From Acinetobacter proteolyticus (GTDB lineage: Bacteria; Pseudomonadota; Gammaproteobacteria; Pseudomonadales; Moraxellaceae), in the NCBI RefSeq assembly GCF_000367945.1, contig NZ_KB849179.1, positions 956,240-1,020,239 of the forward strand: a DNA stretch of 64,000 bases, written 5' to 3'. The position numbers were made by a program, and so were the translations under genes. The notes beneath the pieces were generated by a model. That model did no database searches, had not been told where the DNA came from, and saw only the letters and a list, made by a program, of their open reading frames with translations. Every line of letters starts with the position of its first letter. The stretch's first letter is position 1. This document shows positions 25,601-32,689 of this stretch, in pieces.

Positions 25601-26641
25601 TTCCAATCGGGCAAGGGAAACTTCTTGGGCAGCAAGTGCAGTAACCTGTCGGAGTCGTTGAACTTCTAATGCTGCTAGTCTAACAACACCTTCAGCTTCC
25701 GCAGCTTGTGCAGCACGTCTGGACAAACTTGCCCCGATTGCTGTTTTAACAGCTACAGTTTGGCTCAGGATCATTTTGGTTAGTAATGCAACCCCACCAA
25801 TAACAGCGATATTTATAATTGGTTCCATATTTTGGGCTAAGCTTTGTAAAGAACCCGATAGTAGTTTTGCTGCTCCACTTCCTTTTCCTGCTTCACCAAC
25901 AAATTGGATTACGGCGTTATTCAACATCGTAAAAGAATTAGCAATTGTAAAATCAGTCTTCCCAAATAGATCATCGACAGAAAGTTTCGCCTTCTCCAAA
26001 GACTTAATTACTACATCTGCAGTTAATTGGCCTTCTGCTGCCATTTTTCTTAACTGACCAATATTGCTATCCAAACCAGTTGCAATAGCTTTTAGCAAAC
26101 CCGGTGCCTGTTCAGAGATAGAGTTAAATTCTTCTCCGCGTAGAACACCAGAGGCTAATGCTTGGCCAAATTGAACTAAAGCAGCTTCAGCACTTGCTGC
26201 ACTTCCACCTGAAATAGCAATCGCCTTTGCAACCGTATCAGTTAATGAAGCTGTCTGCTGTAAGGTAATACCTAGTCTCTTTGCGTTGTCTGCAAATCGT
26301 TGGTAAACCTGAGCCGTACTTTCCCAAGCTTGCCCTGTTGATTGAGCAATACTAAAAGTATCCTTCATTGCTTGATTTAGCTCAGTTTGTGAATTAGTAA
26401 CGAGCTTTAACCTATTCTGAAGCCCAGTATAAGTATCCATTTTTGACACAGCAGCCCCAATAGTTACAAGCCCTGCCATATACCCTGCTAACTGGCGTGT
26501 TGCGACACTAAGTCTATCTGTAGAACGAGTTGCAAAATCTCCATTTCGTTCAATACTATTTAGTTCATCACTTAAATTACGGGCATTTCTTGCTGCATTT
26601 CTTGAGTCAATCACAATGACTAAGCGGGATTCTTGGATCAT
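22697..26641 (-). CDS. Tape measure protein with embedded M23-like peptidase domain
   Basis: A 1314-residue tail-length determinant. Residues about 55-230 form the tape-measure N-terminal domain (YTGLQNRLKLVTNSQTELNQ, QAPGLLKAIATGLDSNIGQL). Hydrophobic segments near 275-290 and 400-425 could insert in the membrane. Residues about 735-810 carry an M23-like peptidase fold (YRVSSDYGQRKAPTAG, SFHKGIDFAMPVGTPI, VVLKLLHQAPS), so it may cut peptidoglycan during ejection. A long coiled-coil region from about 840 to 1070 contains many QEQ/RER repeats. ATG 26641 follows a terminator and an AAAGGAACG site. Confidence 0.92.
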   Translation of the reverse strand: MIQESRLVIVIDSRNAARNARNLSDELNSIERNGDFATRSTDRLSVATRQLAGYMAGLVTIGAAVSKMDTYTGLQNRLKLVTNSQTELNQAMKDTFSIAQSTGQAWESTAQVYQRFADNAKRLGITLQQTASLTDTVAKAIAISGGSAASAEAALVQFGQALASGVLRGEEFNSISEQAPGLLKAIATGLDSNIGQLRKMAAEGQLTADVVIKSLEKAKLSVDDLFGKTDFTIANSFTMLNNAVIQFVGEAGKGSGAAKLLSGSLQSLAQNMEPIINIAVIGGVALLTKMILSQTVAVKTAIGASLSRRAAQAAEAEGVVRLAALEVQRLRQVTALAAQEVSLARLEYNSATTRNVRAAATIRLTQAEIAHRIALNQTTAAIAANTAAQNALNASRAIGSRLLALVGGPIGAITLGVTALAAGYMYLQGRTEAATKKLQEQGKVADKTREELLKLQGVDRKSATIDLTTAFDAQNKALEKSRLAVGSALIDIQNYEKGNWKVIEVINQANKGTISYSDAIKQLNDMKVSPELYNALKKQVEQYDANYEKANKSATALKIYGIEVELTGSKAQNAALKVKANTDELNLNSTAAERATLAQKGYFDSLRQDVLSANERLAYMNLGFGKEVIDQINKLQAEKQKALGDGVTAIVTDAEIKEISLAIIALDAVKQKENEITESKRNQTKELEKQAKLSHRLIGISGNSGIGTGAHLDVRYGGSRDGQKVSKEHLARLQAGGKALSSYRVSSDYGQRKAPTAGASSFHKGIDFAMPVGTPITTTVAVKDVKTAYDAKGGGYYSTVTFEDGVVLKLLHQAPSMMSKVKGGPSDGTYKSNLDLEKQANEVARNQIQLQMAVADEITRIRQNLADDLKEIDKAGYSDDEARKLKAQYQVQANNDIAIAQQAIRTRLDDYKAFTKTEEQLLRDSFARRQFEALHDLELTKSQRQEAVNLLSQQEQQELALIKLSQEQRLYQSKLFLLSESEAIRERYRLERKEIEKTTKDEDERRKRLALSREQERLEQFNKAAQASKNWGSTYTEMTGNNQLYQLDQTRQDRTSQSLAVADSQNADVMTRTLDPNADIEALAAEQEAIWQAHRDRMALIDQDYWSKTSGYQLGMASDLFGSLTGLAEGYAGKQSGIYRGMAAAQHAFSLFSVAANSFTAISSAWASAPFPANLPAVGTATLETGLLQAALKALSPQGFATGGYTGDMGRGDIAGVVHGQEYVLNAAATKRVGVDTLNAINSGRNVSGASNVIQPQVVINNNAPTRVSTQTGADGKLYVTVDEVEQIVAQSIARPSSPISKSFNQNTNAGRRR

Positions 26642-26667
26642 ATCACGTTCCTTTAGGCAATAAAAAA

Positions 26668-26681
26668 GCGCCTAAAGGCGC
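26668..26681 (-). terminator. Terminator upstream of tape measure gene
   Basis: GCGCC-TAAA-GGCGC followed on the minus strand by T6, TATTGCCT and the tape measure ribosome binding site. A second hairpin, AAAGCC...GGCTTT, is at 26701-26718. Confidence 0.8.
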
Positions 26682-26727
26682 GGTAAATTCTTGGTGTGAA
26701 AAAGCCCCTAAAGGCTTTTATATTGAG

Positions 26728-27216
26728 TCAAGTGTTTTCTCTTAAAAACTCTTTAATAAACTGTTTTTGATCATCACTAAAAACATGATTATCTTCGTCC
26801 CATCGTGTTTCTAATCTAAAAACAAAGCTATCCATAAAAGCTTTATTTTTATTTGTTGTTAGAAAATGATTAATAGCCGCAGGCAAAAAGAATTTAAAAC
26901 CTTTCGAATCTAAGAAATTACATGAATCGCCAAAGTAATATAGATATTCATAACTGACGTCTTCCCATGTTTTAATACCTTCTTGCGATCTACTGCGTGT
27001 TGAAACGGCCTTTAAAGCTGCATTTGTGTAAAACTCAGGCCATTGAAAGTTATATTTTAGAATTAAATCTTTTGCAGACATATTCAGCGCAGTTAAATAG
27101 TTATCATCTATTTCTTCAAAATATCGATAATGTGTATCATAAAAATCGCATTCTAACAATGAGTAAGAGTCGCCCAGATCATAAAGAGGAAATATTTTTT
27201 CAAGGGTTTCATTCAT
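26728..27216 (-). CDS. Immunity-like protein (DUF6714-like), copy 1
   Basis: A 162-residue acidic, aromatic-rich protein: LGDSYSLLECDFYDTHYRYFEE, then WPEFYTNAALKAVS, YLYYFGDSCNFLDSKGFKFF, FLPAAINHFL and FSDDQKQFIKEFL. The adjacent 27241 gene has a C-terminal half with the same landmarks, so they are paralogues. The pattern resembles the DUF6714 family, often found near polymorphic toxin loci; the family name is from memory. It interrupts the tail gene order between tape measure and tail chaperone, so it is inserted cargo. Confidence 0.7.
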   Translation of the reverse strand: MNETLEKIFPLYDLGDSYSLLECDFYDTHYRYFEEIDDNYLTALNMSAKDLILKYNFQWPEFYTNAALKAVSTRSRSQEGIKTWEDVSYEYLYYFGDSCNFLDSKGFKFFLPAAINHFLTTNKNKAFMDSFVFRLETRWDEDNHVFSDDQKQFIKEFLRENT

Positions 27217-27240
27217 TATTAACTCTCATAGAAATTTAAA

Positions 27241-28245
27241 TCAGATACCACTAATTAACTTAACATTATCCAAGGCTTCATTTAATCTTTCATTTTCAAC
27301 ATTAGACTTTGTAGCATAAAGTAAAAATTCCTTTAGTATTAAAACTTGATCTTTACTAAAAAATTGCAATAACGTTGTAACATCCTCATATGTATCAGCC
27401 CCAATTAGACGACTGAGCCATGATGTGAAGCTGTTTGAATAAAGTATCTCAGTATCACTTAAAAAGTATTTCATAATAGCAGGTGTGTAGAATAAATATG
27501 CCTGAGGTTTTAAATAGCTATAACCTGTAGAGTAACAATTTAGGTATAGAACAGGTATATCTAGAGGGTTGCTAAATCTGTTAGCCATCTTCCTTTTTTC
27601 TTTAATTGCTTGAATTGCCTCTTCCTGATCTGCTGAGAGCCAACTACAAGTTTCAAAAAAGCGAACTTCCTGATCTCTCCACTCCTCATCAGTTAAATTA
27701 TGATCAATTCCTTTTTCATCAAAATACCAATGACTTGTATCAGCATAGTCTTCTTCGGCAAGCGTATAATTATCACCTAAAGTGATATTTTTGAATTTTA
27801 CCTCTATCTGCTCTAATAAGGTTTCTGCATTTATATGCTCTAACAGTTTAAGCCAATTCGTAGGTAAGAACTGCTCATCTTTTTCTTCTACTACACCTGA
27901 ATTTTTAATCCTCATATTCTCAGCAATCAAAATCAGTTCTATTGAAGGGTCATTAAAAGTGAAAATGAACTTAAATTTTTCATTTCCAAAATCTTTTACA
28001 ATACAATCAACAATATAAAACTGCCCACTACTCAGGTCATTTGTAATACTAAATTTATGAATTGATGCCTTTTCAAAAATAACTAATGCCTTCTCTAATG
28101 AATACTTTTCATCTTCAAAAGTTGAAAAAATATGAACATAAAGGAGAACATTCAAACTGAATGTCTTCGGATCTACATCCAATAAGAAACCATACAACCT
28201 AGCATCGTGTAACTCCCCTAATAATTGATAAATTTTCTTATTCAT
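27241..28245 (-). CDS. Two-domain immunity-like protein, C-terminal DUF6714-like copy 2
   Basis: A 334-residue protein starting at ATG 28245 (MNKKIYQLLGELHDARL; AAGGGGA upstream, somewhat distant); the frame continues to 28272. Residues about 1-130 look like an immunity-type domain (ELHDARLYGFLLDVD). The C-terminal half is homologous to the neighbouring 162-residue protein (ITLGDNYTLAEEDYADTSHW, YFYTPAIMKYFL-type segment). It sits 24 bases upstream of that gene, and its leader shares about 40 bp with that of the lipoprotein gene at 33217. Function unknown; toxin-immunity association is inferred. Confidence 0.7.
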   Translation of the reverse strand: MNKKIYQLLGELHDARLYGFLLDVDPKTFSLNVLLYVHIFSTFEDEKYSLEKALVIFEKASIHKFSITNDLSSGQFYIVDCIVKDFGNEKFKFIFTFNDPSIELILIAENMRIKNSGVVEEKDEQFLPTNWLKLLEHINAETLLEQIEVKFKNITLGDNYTLAEEDYADTSHWYFDEKGIDHNLTDEEWRDQEVRFFETCSWLSADQEEAIQAIKEKRKMANRFSNPLDIPVLYLNCYSTGYSYLKPQAYLFYTPAIMKYFLSDTEILYSNSFTSWLSRLIGADTYEDVTTLLQFFSKDQVLILKEFLLYATKSNVENERLNEALDNVKLISGI

Positions 28246-28262
28246 GGCTTGGACTATTCCCC

Positions 28263-28301
28263 TTATTTTCAAATAGTTTATTTTACTTTTCAGTTAAAAA
28301 C
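28263..28301 (-). repeat. Promoter-region repeat, copy 1
   Basis: The 39-bp sequence starting TTATTTTCAAATAGTTTATT and ending TTCAGTTAAAAAC. It is almost identical to 34373-34413, which precedes the lipoprotein gene. It probably contains a promoter for the minus-strand gene and marks a duplication. Confidence 0.75.
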
Positions 28302-28322
28302 TAGAAATTAAGAGGAATAAAA

Positions 28323-28343
28323 AAACCTCCCATGGAGAGGTTT
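28323..28343 (-). terminator. Terminator after secreted protein B
   Basis: AAACCTC / GAGGTTT stem around CCATG, with a T-run on the minus strand, immediately after the 28351 gene. Confidence 0.75.
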
Positions 28344-28350
28344 AACGCGA

Positions 28351-29136
28351 TTAAATTGTATTTCCACAAATATCTTTTGTACCAGTTGGATATACATTCT
28401 GCAATTTAGTACGATCAGTAATCAACTCAATAGAAAACTCTTTACCTACAATATTAGAAGTAGATGGAATATTTTGTACCCCTAGGCTAGCAACAAAGTA
28501 CCCTTCCGTTGGCTTTGTAGAATATGTACCTACATAGCCCAAGTTGCTCCCATTTAATATTACGCCAACTTGTTGTGTCTGCTGATTAATGTAAAAACCC
28601 ATCCTAACACCATTGCTCAAATCAATATTACTAATTGCACCTTCATTCAAAGTTTGGCTATTTGATCTATCCGTAATCTGCCAAGCTGAAATTATTTGAT
28701 CTGGTGCAGCAGGAATATTATTTAAATTAGCAATCATATTTATTAATACGTGCTCACCGTTCTTTGTTCCAAAAAAAGCGGCTGGAAATAAAGTAACAAT
28801 ACTATTACCGCTTAAAACAACATTTGGGGCTTTGACAATCATCTCATAAGCAATCAGATTACTTTGATTTAAAGCAATATCACCAACATTTTTGGTCGAT
28901 TGGCTTATTCTGTTATTTCCAAAGGCACTACTGGCAGCAACATAAAGTTTATTAGTATTGGAAGCCTGAAAAGTCAAAGAAACTTTTTGCCCATTAATGT
29001 TTGGAAATTGGACGGCTCCTGATGAAACAGCATCAATCTGTGTTTGGTTTGCATTAAAATTATATGTGCATTCTGCTGCTAATGTGCTCCCTATACTAGC
29101 AACACCGATTAATGCTCCCAAAAATATCTTTTTCAC
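28351..29136 (-). CDS. Secreted cargo protein, paralogue B (DUF4882-like)
   Basis: A 261-residue exported protein with signal peptide KKIFLGALIGVASIGSTLA, then ECTYNFNANQTQID, GFYINQQTQQVGVILNGSNLG and C-terminal YPTGTKDICGNTI, which is identical in its last part to paralogue C. It uses a GTG start at 29136. It has its own leader (29137-29208) with a TATACTGAATGTTC element and its own terminator. Two conserved Cys near the ends may form a disulphide. Likely a lysogenic-conversion protein delivered to the periplasm or outside; function unknown. Confidence 0.8.
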   Translation of the reverse strand: MKKIFLGALIGVASIGSTLAAECTYNFNANQTQIDAVSSGAVQFPNINGQKVSLTFQASNTNKLYVAASSAFGNNRISQSTKNVGDIALNQSNLIAYEMIVKAPNVVLSGNSIVTLFPAAFFGTKNGEHVLINMIANLNNIPAAPDQIISAWQITDRSNSQTLNEGAISNIDLSNGVRMGFYINQQTQQVGVILNGSNLGYVGTYSTKPTEGYFVASLGVQNIPSTSNIVGKEFSIELITDRTKLQNVYPTGTKDICGNTI

Positions 29137-29208
29137 TGTGATTGTCCTTCTTCTAATAGAACATTCAGTATAATTAAAACTCTAGAAAACATTGTGAAAT
29201 CAGATGAA
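29137..29208 (-). promoter_or_regulatory. Conserved leader/promoter of secreted protein B
   Basis: Contains TCATCTGATTTCAC, TATACT and GAATGTTC in the same order and spacing as the leaders of paralogues A and C, although this copy has diverged most (GAATGTTCT instead of GAACGTTCA). Confidence 0.55.
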
Positions 29209-29220
29209 TGGATATTAAAA

Positions 29221-29238
29221 AACCTCCCAAAGGAGGTT
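29221..29238 (-). terminator. Terminator after secreted protein C
   Basis: AACCTCC-CAAA-GGAGGTT, perfect 7-bp stem, with T-run on the minus strand, 17 bases after the 29255 stop. Confidence 0.8.
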
Positions 29239-29254
29239 AAATGGATTTCAGCTT

Positions 29255-30019
29255 TTAAATAGTATTACCACAGATGTCTTTGGTACCTGTCGGGTAGGTT
29301 TGAGTCAGTTTAGTTGAGTCAGTAATAAGTTCTATAGAATACATATTGCCAATATTTGGAGAAGTAGAATCTATACCGTAATAAGCCATTCCATTAGTAA
29401 AAGCTAAGCTTGTAATTTTACTTGGATTAGTAGAAACATATCCTTTATTGACACCATTAAAAATCACACCAACTTGCTTAGTATCCTGATTTACATATAT
29501 TCCAATATTTTGATAACCATCACTAGTGCTTGTTACAGGTAATTCAATCATACCAGTTGCCCCGTCAACAGTACTACCAACTGCAAACATAACTTTATTA
29601 GGGGTAGTGCTGCCTTGTAAATGATTTGCATACAAAGCTACTATCTGACCTTTACCATTACTGTAATAAGCGTCAGCATAGTTTGGATACATAAATATCT
29701 GTTCATTGTTGATCAGTAAAATTGTAGGAACTTTAACCTTATATTCGTATGCAAAAATTCCACTTTGCGGCACGTTACTGCCATTGTTTTGCCCAGAAAT
29801 TGCATTTCCATTGGCTGCAATAAACATCTGTTGGGAGTTTTCCGCAGTTGCTGCTACTGTGAAAGATGTCTTTTGTCCTGAGATAGCGGGGAATTTCTGA
29901 AACCCTGCGAAAGCTGTTGTTATTTGAGCTTGTGTCGCATCAAAGTTATAAGTGCAAGCAGCAAATGTACTTGAAATAGAAACGGCACTGATTAAAGTTC
30001 CTAATATTATCTTTTTCAC
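29255..30019 (-). CDS. Secreted cargo protein, paralogue C (DUF4882-like)
   Basis: A 254-residue exported protein. The frame is open to 30064, but the AAAAAAGGTG site 6 bases before GTG 30019 and alignment with paralogues A and B fix the start there (signal KKIILGTLISAVSISSTFA, then ACTYNFDATQAQI). It has GIYVNQDTKQVGVIFNGVNKG and C-terminal YPTGTKDICGNTI. It is tandem with paralogue B, so B and C derive from a local duplication, while A is 15 kb away. Function unknown. Confidence 0.82.
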   Translation of the reverse strand: MKKIILGTLISAVSISSTFAACTYNFDATQAQITTAFAGFQKFPAISGQKTSFTVAATAENSQQMFIAANGNAISGQNNGSNVPQSGIFAYEYKVKVPTILLINNEQIFMYPNYADAYYSNGKGQIVALYANHLQGSTTPNKVMFAVGSTVDGATGMIELPVTSTSDGYQNIGIYVNQDTKQVGVIFNGVNKGYVSTNPSKITSLAFTNGMAYYGIDSTSPNIGNMYSIELITDSTKLTQTYPTGTKDICGNTI

Positions 30020-30021
30020 AT

Positions 30022-30086
30022 CTTTCACCTTTTTTATAATTGAACGTTCAGTATAAATAATCATTTATAAAATTGTGTGAAATCAG
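30022..30086 (-). promoter_or_regulatory. Conserved leader/promoter of secreted protein C
   Basis: On the minus strand: TCATCTGATTTCACAC..., TATACT, then the perfect 10-bp palindrome TGAACGTTCA, then AATTATAAAAAAGGTG and the start. The palindrome overlaps the expected transcription start, as expected of an operator. Confidence 0.65.
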
Positions 30087-30093
30087 ATGAAAA

Positions 30094-30109
30094 CCACCCC
30101 AAAGGGTGG
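30094..30109 (-). terminator. Terminator after cassette 2
   Basis: CCACCC-CAAA-GGGTGG with flanking T-run on the minus strand, 23 bases after the stop of the 30132 gene. Confidence 0.75.
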
Positions 30110-30131
30110 CTTTCATTTAATTGAATATAAA

Positions 30132-30428
30132 TTATGAACCGCTATCCACTTCAGCTTGGTAATGGTCTTCCTGCTTTTTACTAAACTCCAGCGAGTCTTG
30201 AATCATGCTCTCAGTGATATGGAAAAGCCTAATAAGTTCTTTGAATACGGATTCAGGAACGTTATACACCTTACCCACATGTTCAATGATTCTCTCCTGC
30301 TTATTGTGAATTGCGCCAAGCATTGCAGCGACATCCGCTACCTGTTCATATGCCAGTGCATAACCATCGGCAACATCACTTGCGTCATAGGCTTGATTTT
30401 TACTTCCTATCTGTACCATACTGTTCAT
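30132..30428 (-). CDS. Conserved cassette protein, copy 2 (unknown function)
   Basis: A 98-residue protein, paralogue of 1463-1762 and closest to 42381-42677. Core: YDASDVADGYALAYEQVADV, KVYNVPESVFKELIRLF, SMIQDSLEFSKKQEDHYQAE. ATG 30428 has an ATAAGGAATG site. It lies 75 bases after the cassette 2 antirepressor, with a hairpin (AGCCTC.../GGGGCTTTTTTA) between them. Function unknown. Confidence 0.8.
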   Translation of the reverse strand: MNSMVQIGSKNQAYDASDVADGYALAYEQVADVAAMLGAIHNKQERIIEHVGKVYNVPESVFKELIRLFHITESMIQDSLEFSKKQEDHYQAEVDSGS

Positions 30429-30503
30429 AGTTACATTCCTTATGTAGCAAACTAAAAGCCTCTCTCCGTCGAAAGTAAGGGGCTTTTTTAATGCCTGAAA
30501 TTT

Positions 30504-31019
30504 TCATTGTTTTAGTTCCAAACCTGTTAAATGTGGTTGTAACTCTTTCTCGAGTATTTCCAACTCACCTAAGAACTCTGGCTTTTCATCCTGCCAAAAG
30601 CGCATGCTTCTTGCTGAATTGCTAACTTCATCCTTTCGTGTATTAAACTTTAAAGAAACAAAGTTGTATCGCTGCATTAGAGACATTCCTCGTTTCATTA
30701 GTTCATCTTGAATCCAGTTAAAGGCATTGATATACGCTTCTTTAAATTGGGCAGCCTCCTTACCTGTGAAGCCCATTGCCAAGAATACGAAACCATCTTT
30801 AGTCATTTCATAGTATGGTTGTGCTTTACCATTTTGTAACTCATTGATTTTATAGCAAAGCCCAAAATTGCGCTCTGTAAACTCTTTAGAACATTCAAGA
30901 TTTTGAATAGCTCTTAAAACATGCTTATGCTGTTTCTTAAAAATTTCAGCTACTCGAAAACTAGTTGTAACTGGTACTCCATGATCGAGCATCACTAGTG
31001 CATTAAAATCAATTTTCAT
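30504..31019 (-). CDS. Rha-family antirepressor/regulator, cassette 2
   Basis: A 171-residue phage regulatory protein of the Rha family: VPVTTSFRVAEIFKKQHKHVLRAIQNL (the DNA-binding N-terminal signature), then YYEMTKDGFVFLAMGFTGKEA and FKEAYINAFNWIQDEL. It takes the antirepressor position of the cassette but lacks the KilAC C-terminal domain of cassettes 1 and 3. Its start overlaps the RHH stop as ATGA. Rha proteins interfere with phage growth and repressor control; here it is probably the antirepressor of cassette 2. Confidence 0.88.
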   Translation of the reverse strand: MKIDFNALVMLDHGVPVTTSFRVAEIFKKQHKHVLRAIQNLECSKEFTERNFGLCYKINELQNGKAQPYYEMTKDGFVFLAMGFTGKEAAQFKEAYINAFNWIQDELMKRGMSLMQRYNFVSLKFNTRKDEVSNSARSMRFWQDEKPEFLGELEILEKELQPHLTGLELKQ

Positions 31020-31204
31020 ACCCTTACCTTCTCAATTTCAAATCGCATTTGCTTAACTGCATGATTAATCAAATAATTCACTGGTCTTTCATATTCCTTT
31101 CCTATGGCTTTTAACCATTCCAACATTTCTGGTTCAATTCGAAGGTTGTACTGAACTTTTGTATGGTTGCTTTTAATTTGTCTAGACTTAGTTGGAAGCT
31201 CCAC
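31016..31204 (-). CDS. Small ribbon-helix-helix protein, cassette 2
   Basis: A 62-residue basic protein: TKVQYNLRIEPEMLEWLKAIG, then YERPVNYLINHAVKQMRFE, a ribbon-helix-helix fold. It probably starts at GTG 31204. It is coupled to the antirepressor by an ATGA overlap, exactly as in cassettes 1 and 3, although its sequence has diverged strongly, in step with the different operator. Confidence 0.8.
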   Translation of the reverse strand: MELPTKSRQIKSNHTKVQYNLRIEPEMLEWLKAIGKEYERPVNYLINHAVKQMRFEIEKVRV

Positions 31205-31220
31205 ATTTGACCCCTATTAA

Positions 31221-31271
31221 TCGGGTATGAAAATAATAGTATTGATCGGGTAGTATTGTCAATACCCGAAT
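31221..31271. promoter_or_regulatory. Operator region of cassette 2 (CGGGTA type)
   Basis: Three copies of CGGGTA: TCGGGTAT at 31221-31228, and an inverted pair TCGGGTA (31246-31252) and TACCCGA (31263-31269) separated by 10 bases. They lie between the divergent RHH and Arc-like genes. Distinct from the operators of cassettes 1 and 3. Confidence 0.75.
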
Positions 31272-31352
31272 AATAGATTTACTATCACACTTAATTGGCA
31301 TCGACCAACACAGGCTTATGCTCCTGATTTTGCATAATTGAGTGATTTGAAT

Positions 31353-31616
31353 ATGAGTAAAAATGGTGGACATTTAACTGTCCAATACAATCTTCGATGG
31401 TCTGAAGAATTAAGAGATAAAGTTGCTGAAGTAGCTAAAGAAAATACTAGATCAATGAACCAAGAAGTTGTTGCTCGTTTGGAGAAAAGTTTTGAATCGT
31501 CTAGTAGCGATATAACCCAGATTCCAACAGAAAATTTGATGATGGAGTTAACTAGCCGCTTTAAAGGGCACTCTGTTGTTGTTATAGATAACCAAGACAT
31601 AAAAAAAGCACCATGA
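31353..31616 (+). CDS. Arc-like repressor, cassette 2
   Basis: An 87-residue Arc-family repressor: LTVQYNLRWSEELRDKVAEVA, then TRSMNQEVVARLEKSFES, the closest of the three to P22 Arc (FNLRWPREVLDLVRKVAEEN). ATG 31353 is used; an in-frame TTG is 15 bases upstream. The last codons (KKAP, stop) lie inside the terminator hairpin at 31602-31627. Confidence 0.88.
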   Translation: MSKNGGHLTVQYNLRWSEELRDKVAEVAKENTRSMNQEVVARLEKSFESSSSDITQIPTENLMMELTSRFKGHSVVVIDNQDIKKAP

Positions 31617-31627
31617 GGTGCTTTTTT
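31602..31627. terminator. Bidirectional terminator overlapping the Arc-like gene end
   Basis: AAAAAAGCACC-ATGA-GGTGCTTTTTT, a perfect 11-bp stem with A/T runs on both sides. It serves the plus-strand Arc-like gene and the minus-strand 31642 gene. The TGA stop of the Arc-like gene is in its loop. Confidence 0.9.
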
Positions 31628-31641
31628 ATTTGATTTCTAAA

Positions 31642-32145
31642 CTAAGTGTTTAGTAATTTATCTGTAATGCTATCCAGTGACTCAAAACTTTTAGACAACA
31701 AGTATTCGTCCAGATTCTCTATTGAATTCCCTAAAGGATCAAAGAAATCTGTTCCACTTCTGTTTGACTCATTGTAATAACAAAGCTCACCATGAACATC
31801 AAACCATGACATTTTTGAGTAATAAGGATCATCCGAAGTTTCATAATTTGAAGAATTAATCTGCTTAAATTCACCACCTTCTAGGCGGTGAAAATCTTGA
31901 GTACCTTTACGGGTTTCAGATCGAAAATATTCACGATATGCAACAAGTTCATAATTTTCCCCAACAAATAAACAAGTACTTTGAACACCTTCTTTTGAAA
32001 GTTGTATTTCTTCATTTCTTTCAAATAAGAACTTACCATCTTTGTTAAAAAAAGATGTCCTAAAGCAGTTACCTGTCGAATCTGAGAAATACACCCTTTT
32101 TATGGGGTCATATTCTGTTGCTTCGTTAATCGTTACTTCAATCAT
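31642..32145 (-). CDS. Immunity-like protein, paralogue 1
   Basis: A 167-residue acidic protein starting at ATG 32145 (AAGGATAAGGAA upstream); the frame is open to 32229. Landmarks: YDPIKRVYFSDSTGNCFR, then MSWFDVHGELCYYNESN. The 32690 gene encodes a clear paralogue (PIKTIYFIDEQDYCFRVGY, NWFNASGELVYYSEPD). The small acidic nature, tandem duplication and location downstream of a lipoprotein gene suggest an immunity protein, but no toxin domain is recognised. Confidence 0.7.
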   Translation of the reverse strand: MIEVTINEATEYDPIKRVYFSDSTGNCFRTSFFNKDGKFLFERNEEIQLSKEGVQSTCLFVGENYELVAYREYFRSETRKGTQDFHRLEGGEFKQINSSNYETSDDPYYSKMSWFDVHGELCYYNESNRSGTDFFDPLGNSIENLDEYLLSKSFESLDSITDKLLNT

Positions 32146-32355
32146 TTCCTTATCCTTTTGGAAGTGGTTGTATTGGAGGTTTCTCCTCAGACCATTTCCT
32201 AACATAGGTTGATACAGTGCACCGTTCAATAACGGCTTTAGTTACCAAAGCTTTAAGCTTGCCCTGAACTATATTATTATATTGCTTAATATGACCATCC
32301 CATGAGCAATAACTCCAATGGGCATTCTTAGTACTTCTATATAAGTCATGCCGGT

Positions 32356-32592
32356 CTAATAATAGGTCGTTTTGCTTATCAATTTTATATCCTCGGACAG
32401 ATGAGGAACATGAACTAATCCAGCTTGATCGGCTAAGATCAACAACCCACTCTTTAAATAATTCCATTCTTCTTTTGGATATGATTTTGAGTATTGAGAC
32501 TCTTCAACAATTACTACAACTACTCCTGTCATATCTCCACTTAGTTCAACATAATCACAAAGTTCGATCATTTCCCCAGTTTGGTAATTCAT
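32356..32592 (-). CDS. Small immunity-like protein, 78 aa
   Basis: A 78-residue ORF: QTGEMIELCDYVELSGDMTG, YPKEEWNYLKSGLLILADQA and GLVHVPHLSEDIKLISK. The pattern (sensor-like beta domain, 'YPKEEW.YLK.G', ending 'EDI.LI') is typical of small immunity proteins in polymorphic toxin loci. The 210 bases between it and the next gene hold only frame fragments. Confidence is moderate because the family is recognised by pattern only. Confidence 0.6.
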   Translation of the reverse strand: MNYQTGEMIELCDYVELSGDMTGVVVVIVEESQYSKSYPKEEWNYLKSGLLILADQAGLVHVPHLSEDIKLISKTTYY

Positions 32593-32663
32593 AGCTAAGT
32601 AGCTCTCTATATAAGTGGTTCAATTTTTTCTAAGCCAGCTTTTTGGCGCCCGATTAGGTAGCA

Positions 32664-32683
32664 AAAAGCCCCGAAGGGCTTTT
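32664..32683 (-). terminator. Terminator after the 32690 gene
   Basis: AAAAGCCC-CGAA-GGGCTTTT, perfect 8-bp stem with a GNRA-like loop, 7 bases after the stop codon. Confidence 0.85.
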
Positions 32684-32689
32684 ATTAAA

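Noticed and set aside
25248..26057. Two plus-strand ORFs opposite the tape measure gene
   Set aside because: Composition reflects the complementary strand of an Ala-rich coiled-coil gene; no independent start signals.
30041..30050. TGAACGTTCA considered as a LexA/SOS box
   Set aside because: Acinetobacter lacks a canonical LexA, and the palindrome is shorter than and different from the SOS element I recall for that genus; left as an unassigned operator.
32150..32467. 105-residue minus-strand ORF overlapping the 78-residue immunity-like gene
   Set aside because: It is mostly out of frame with the better-supported 32356-32592 gene and has no coherent domain; part of it may be a remnant, but I cannot support it.
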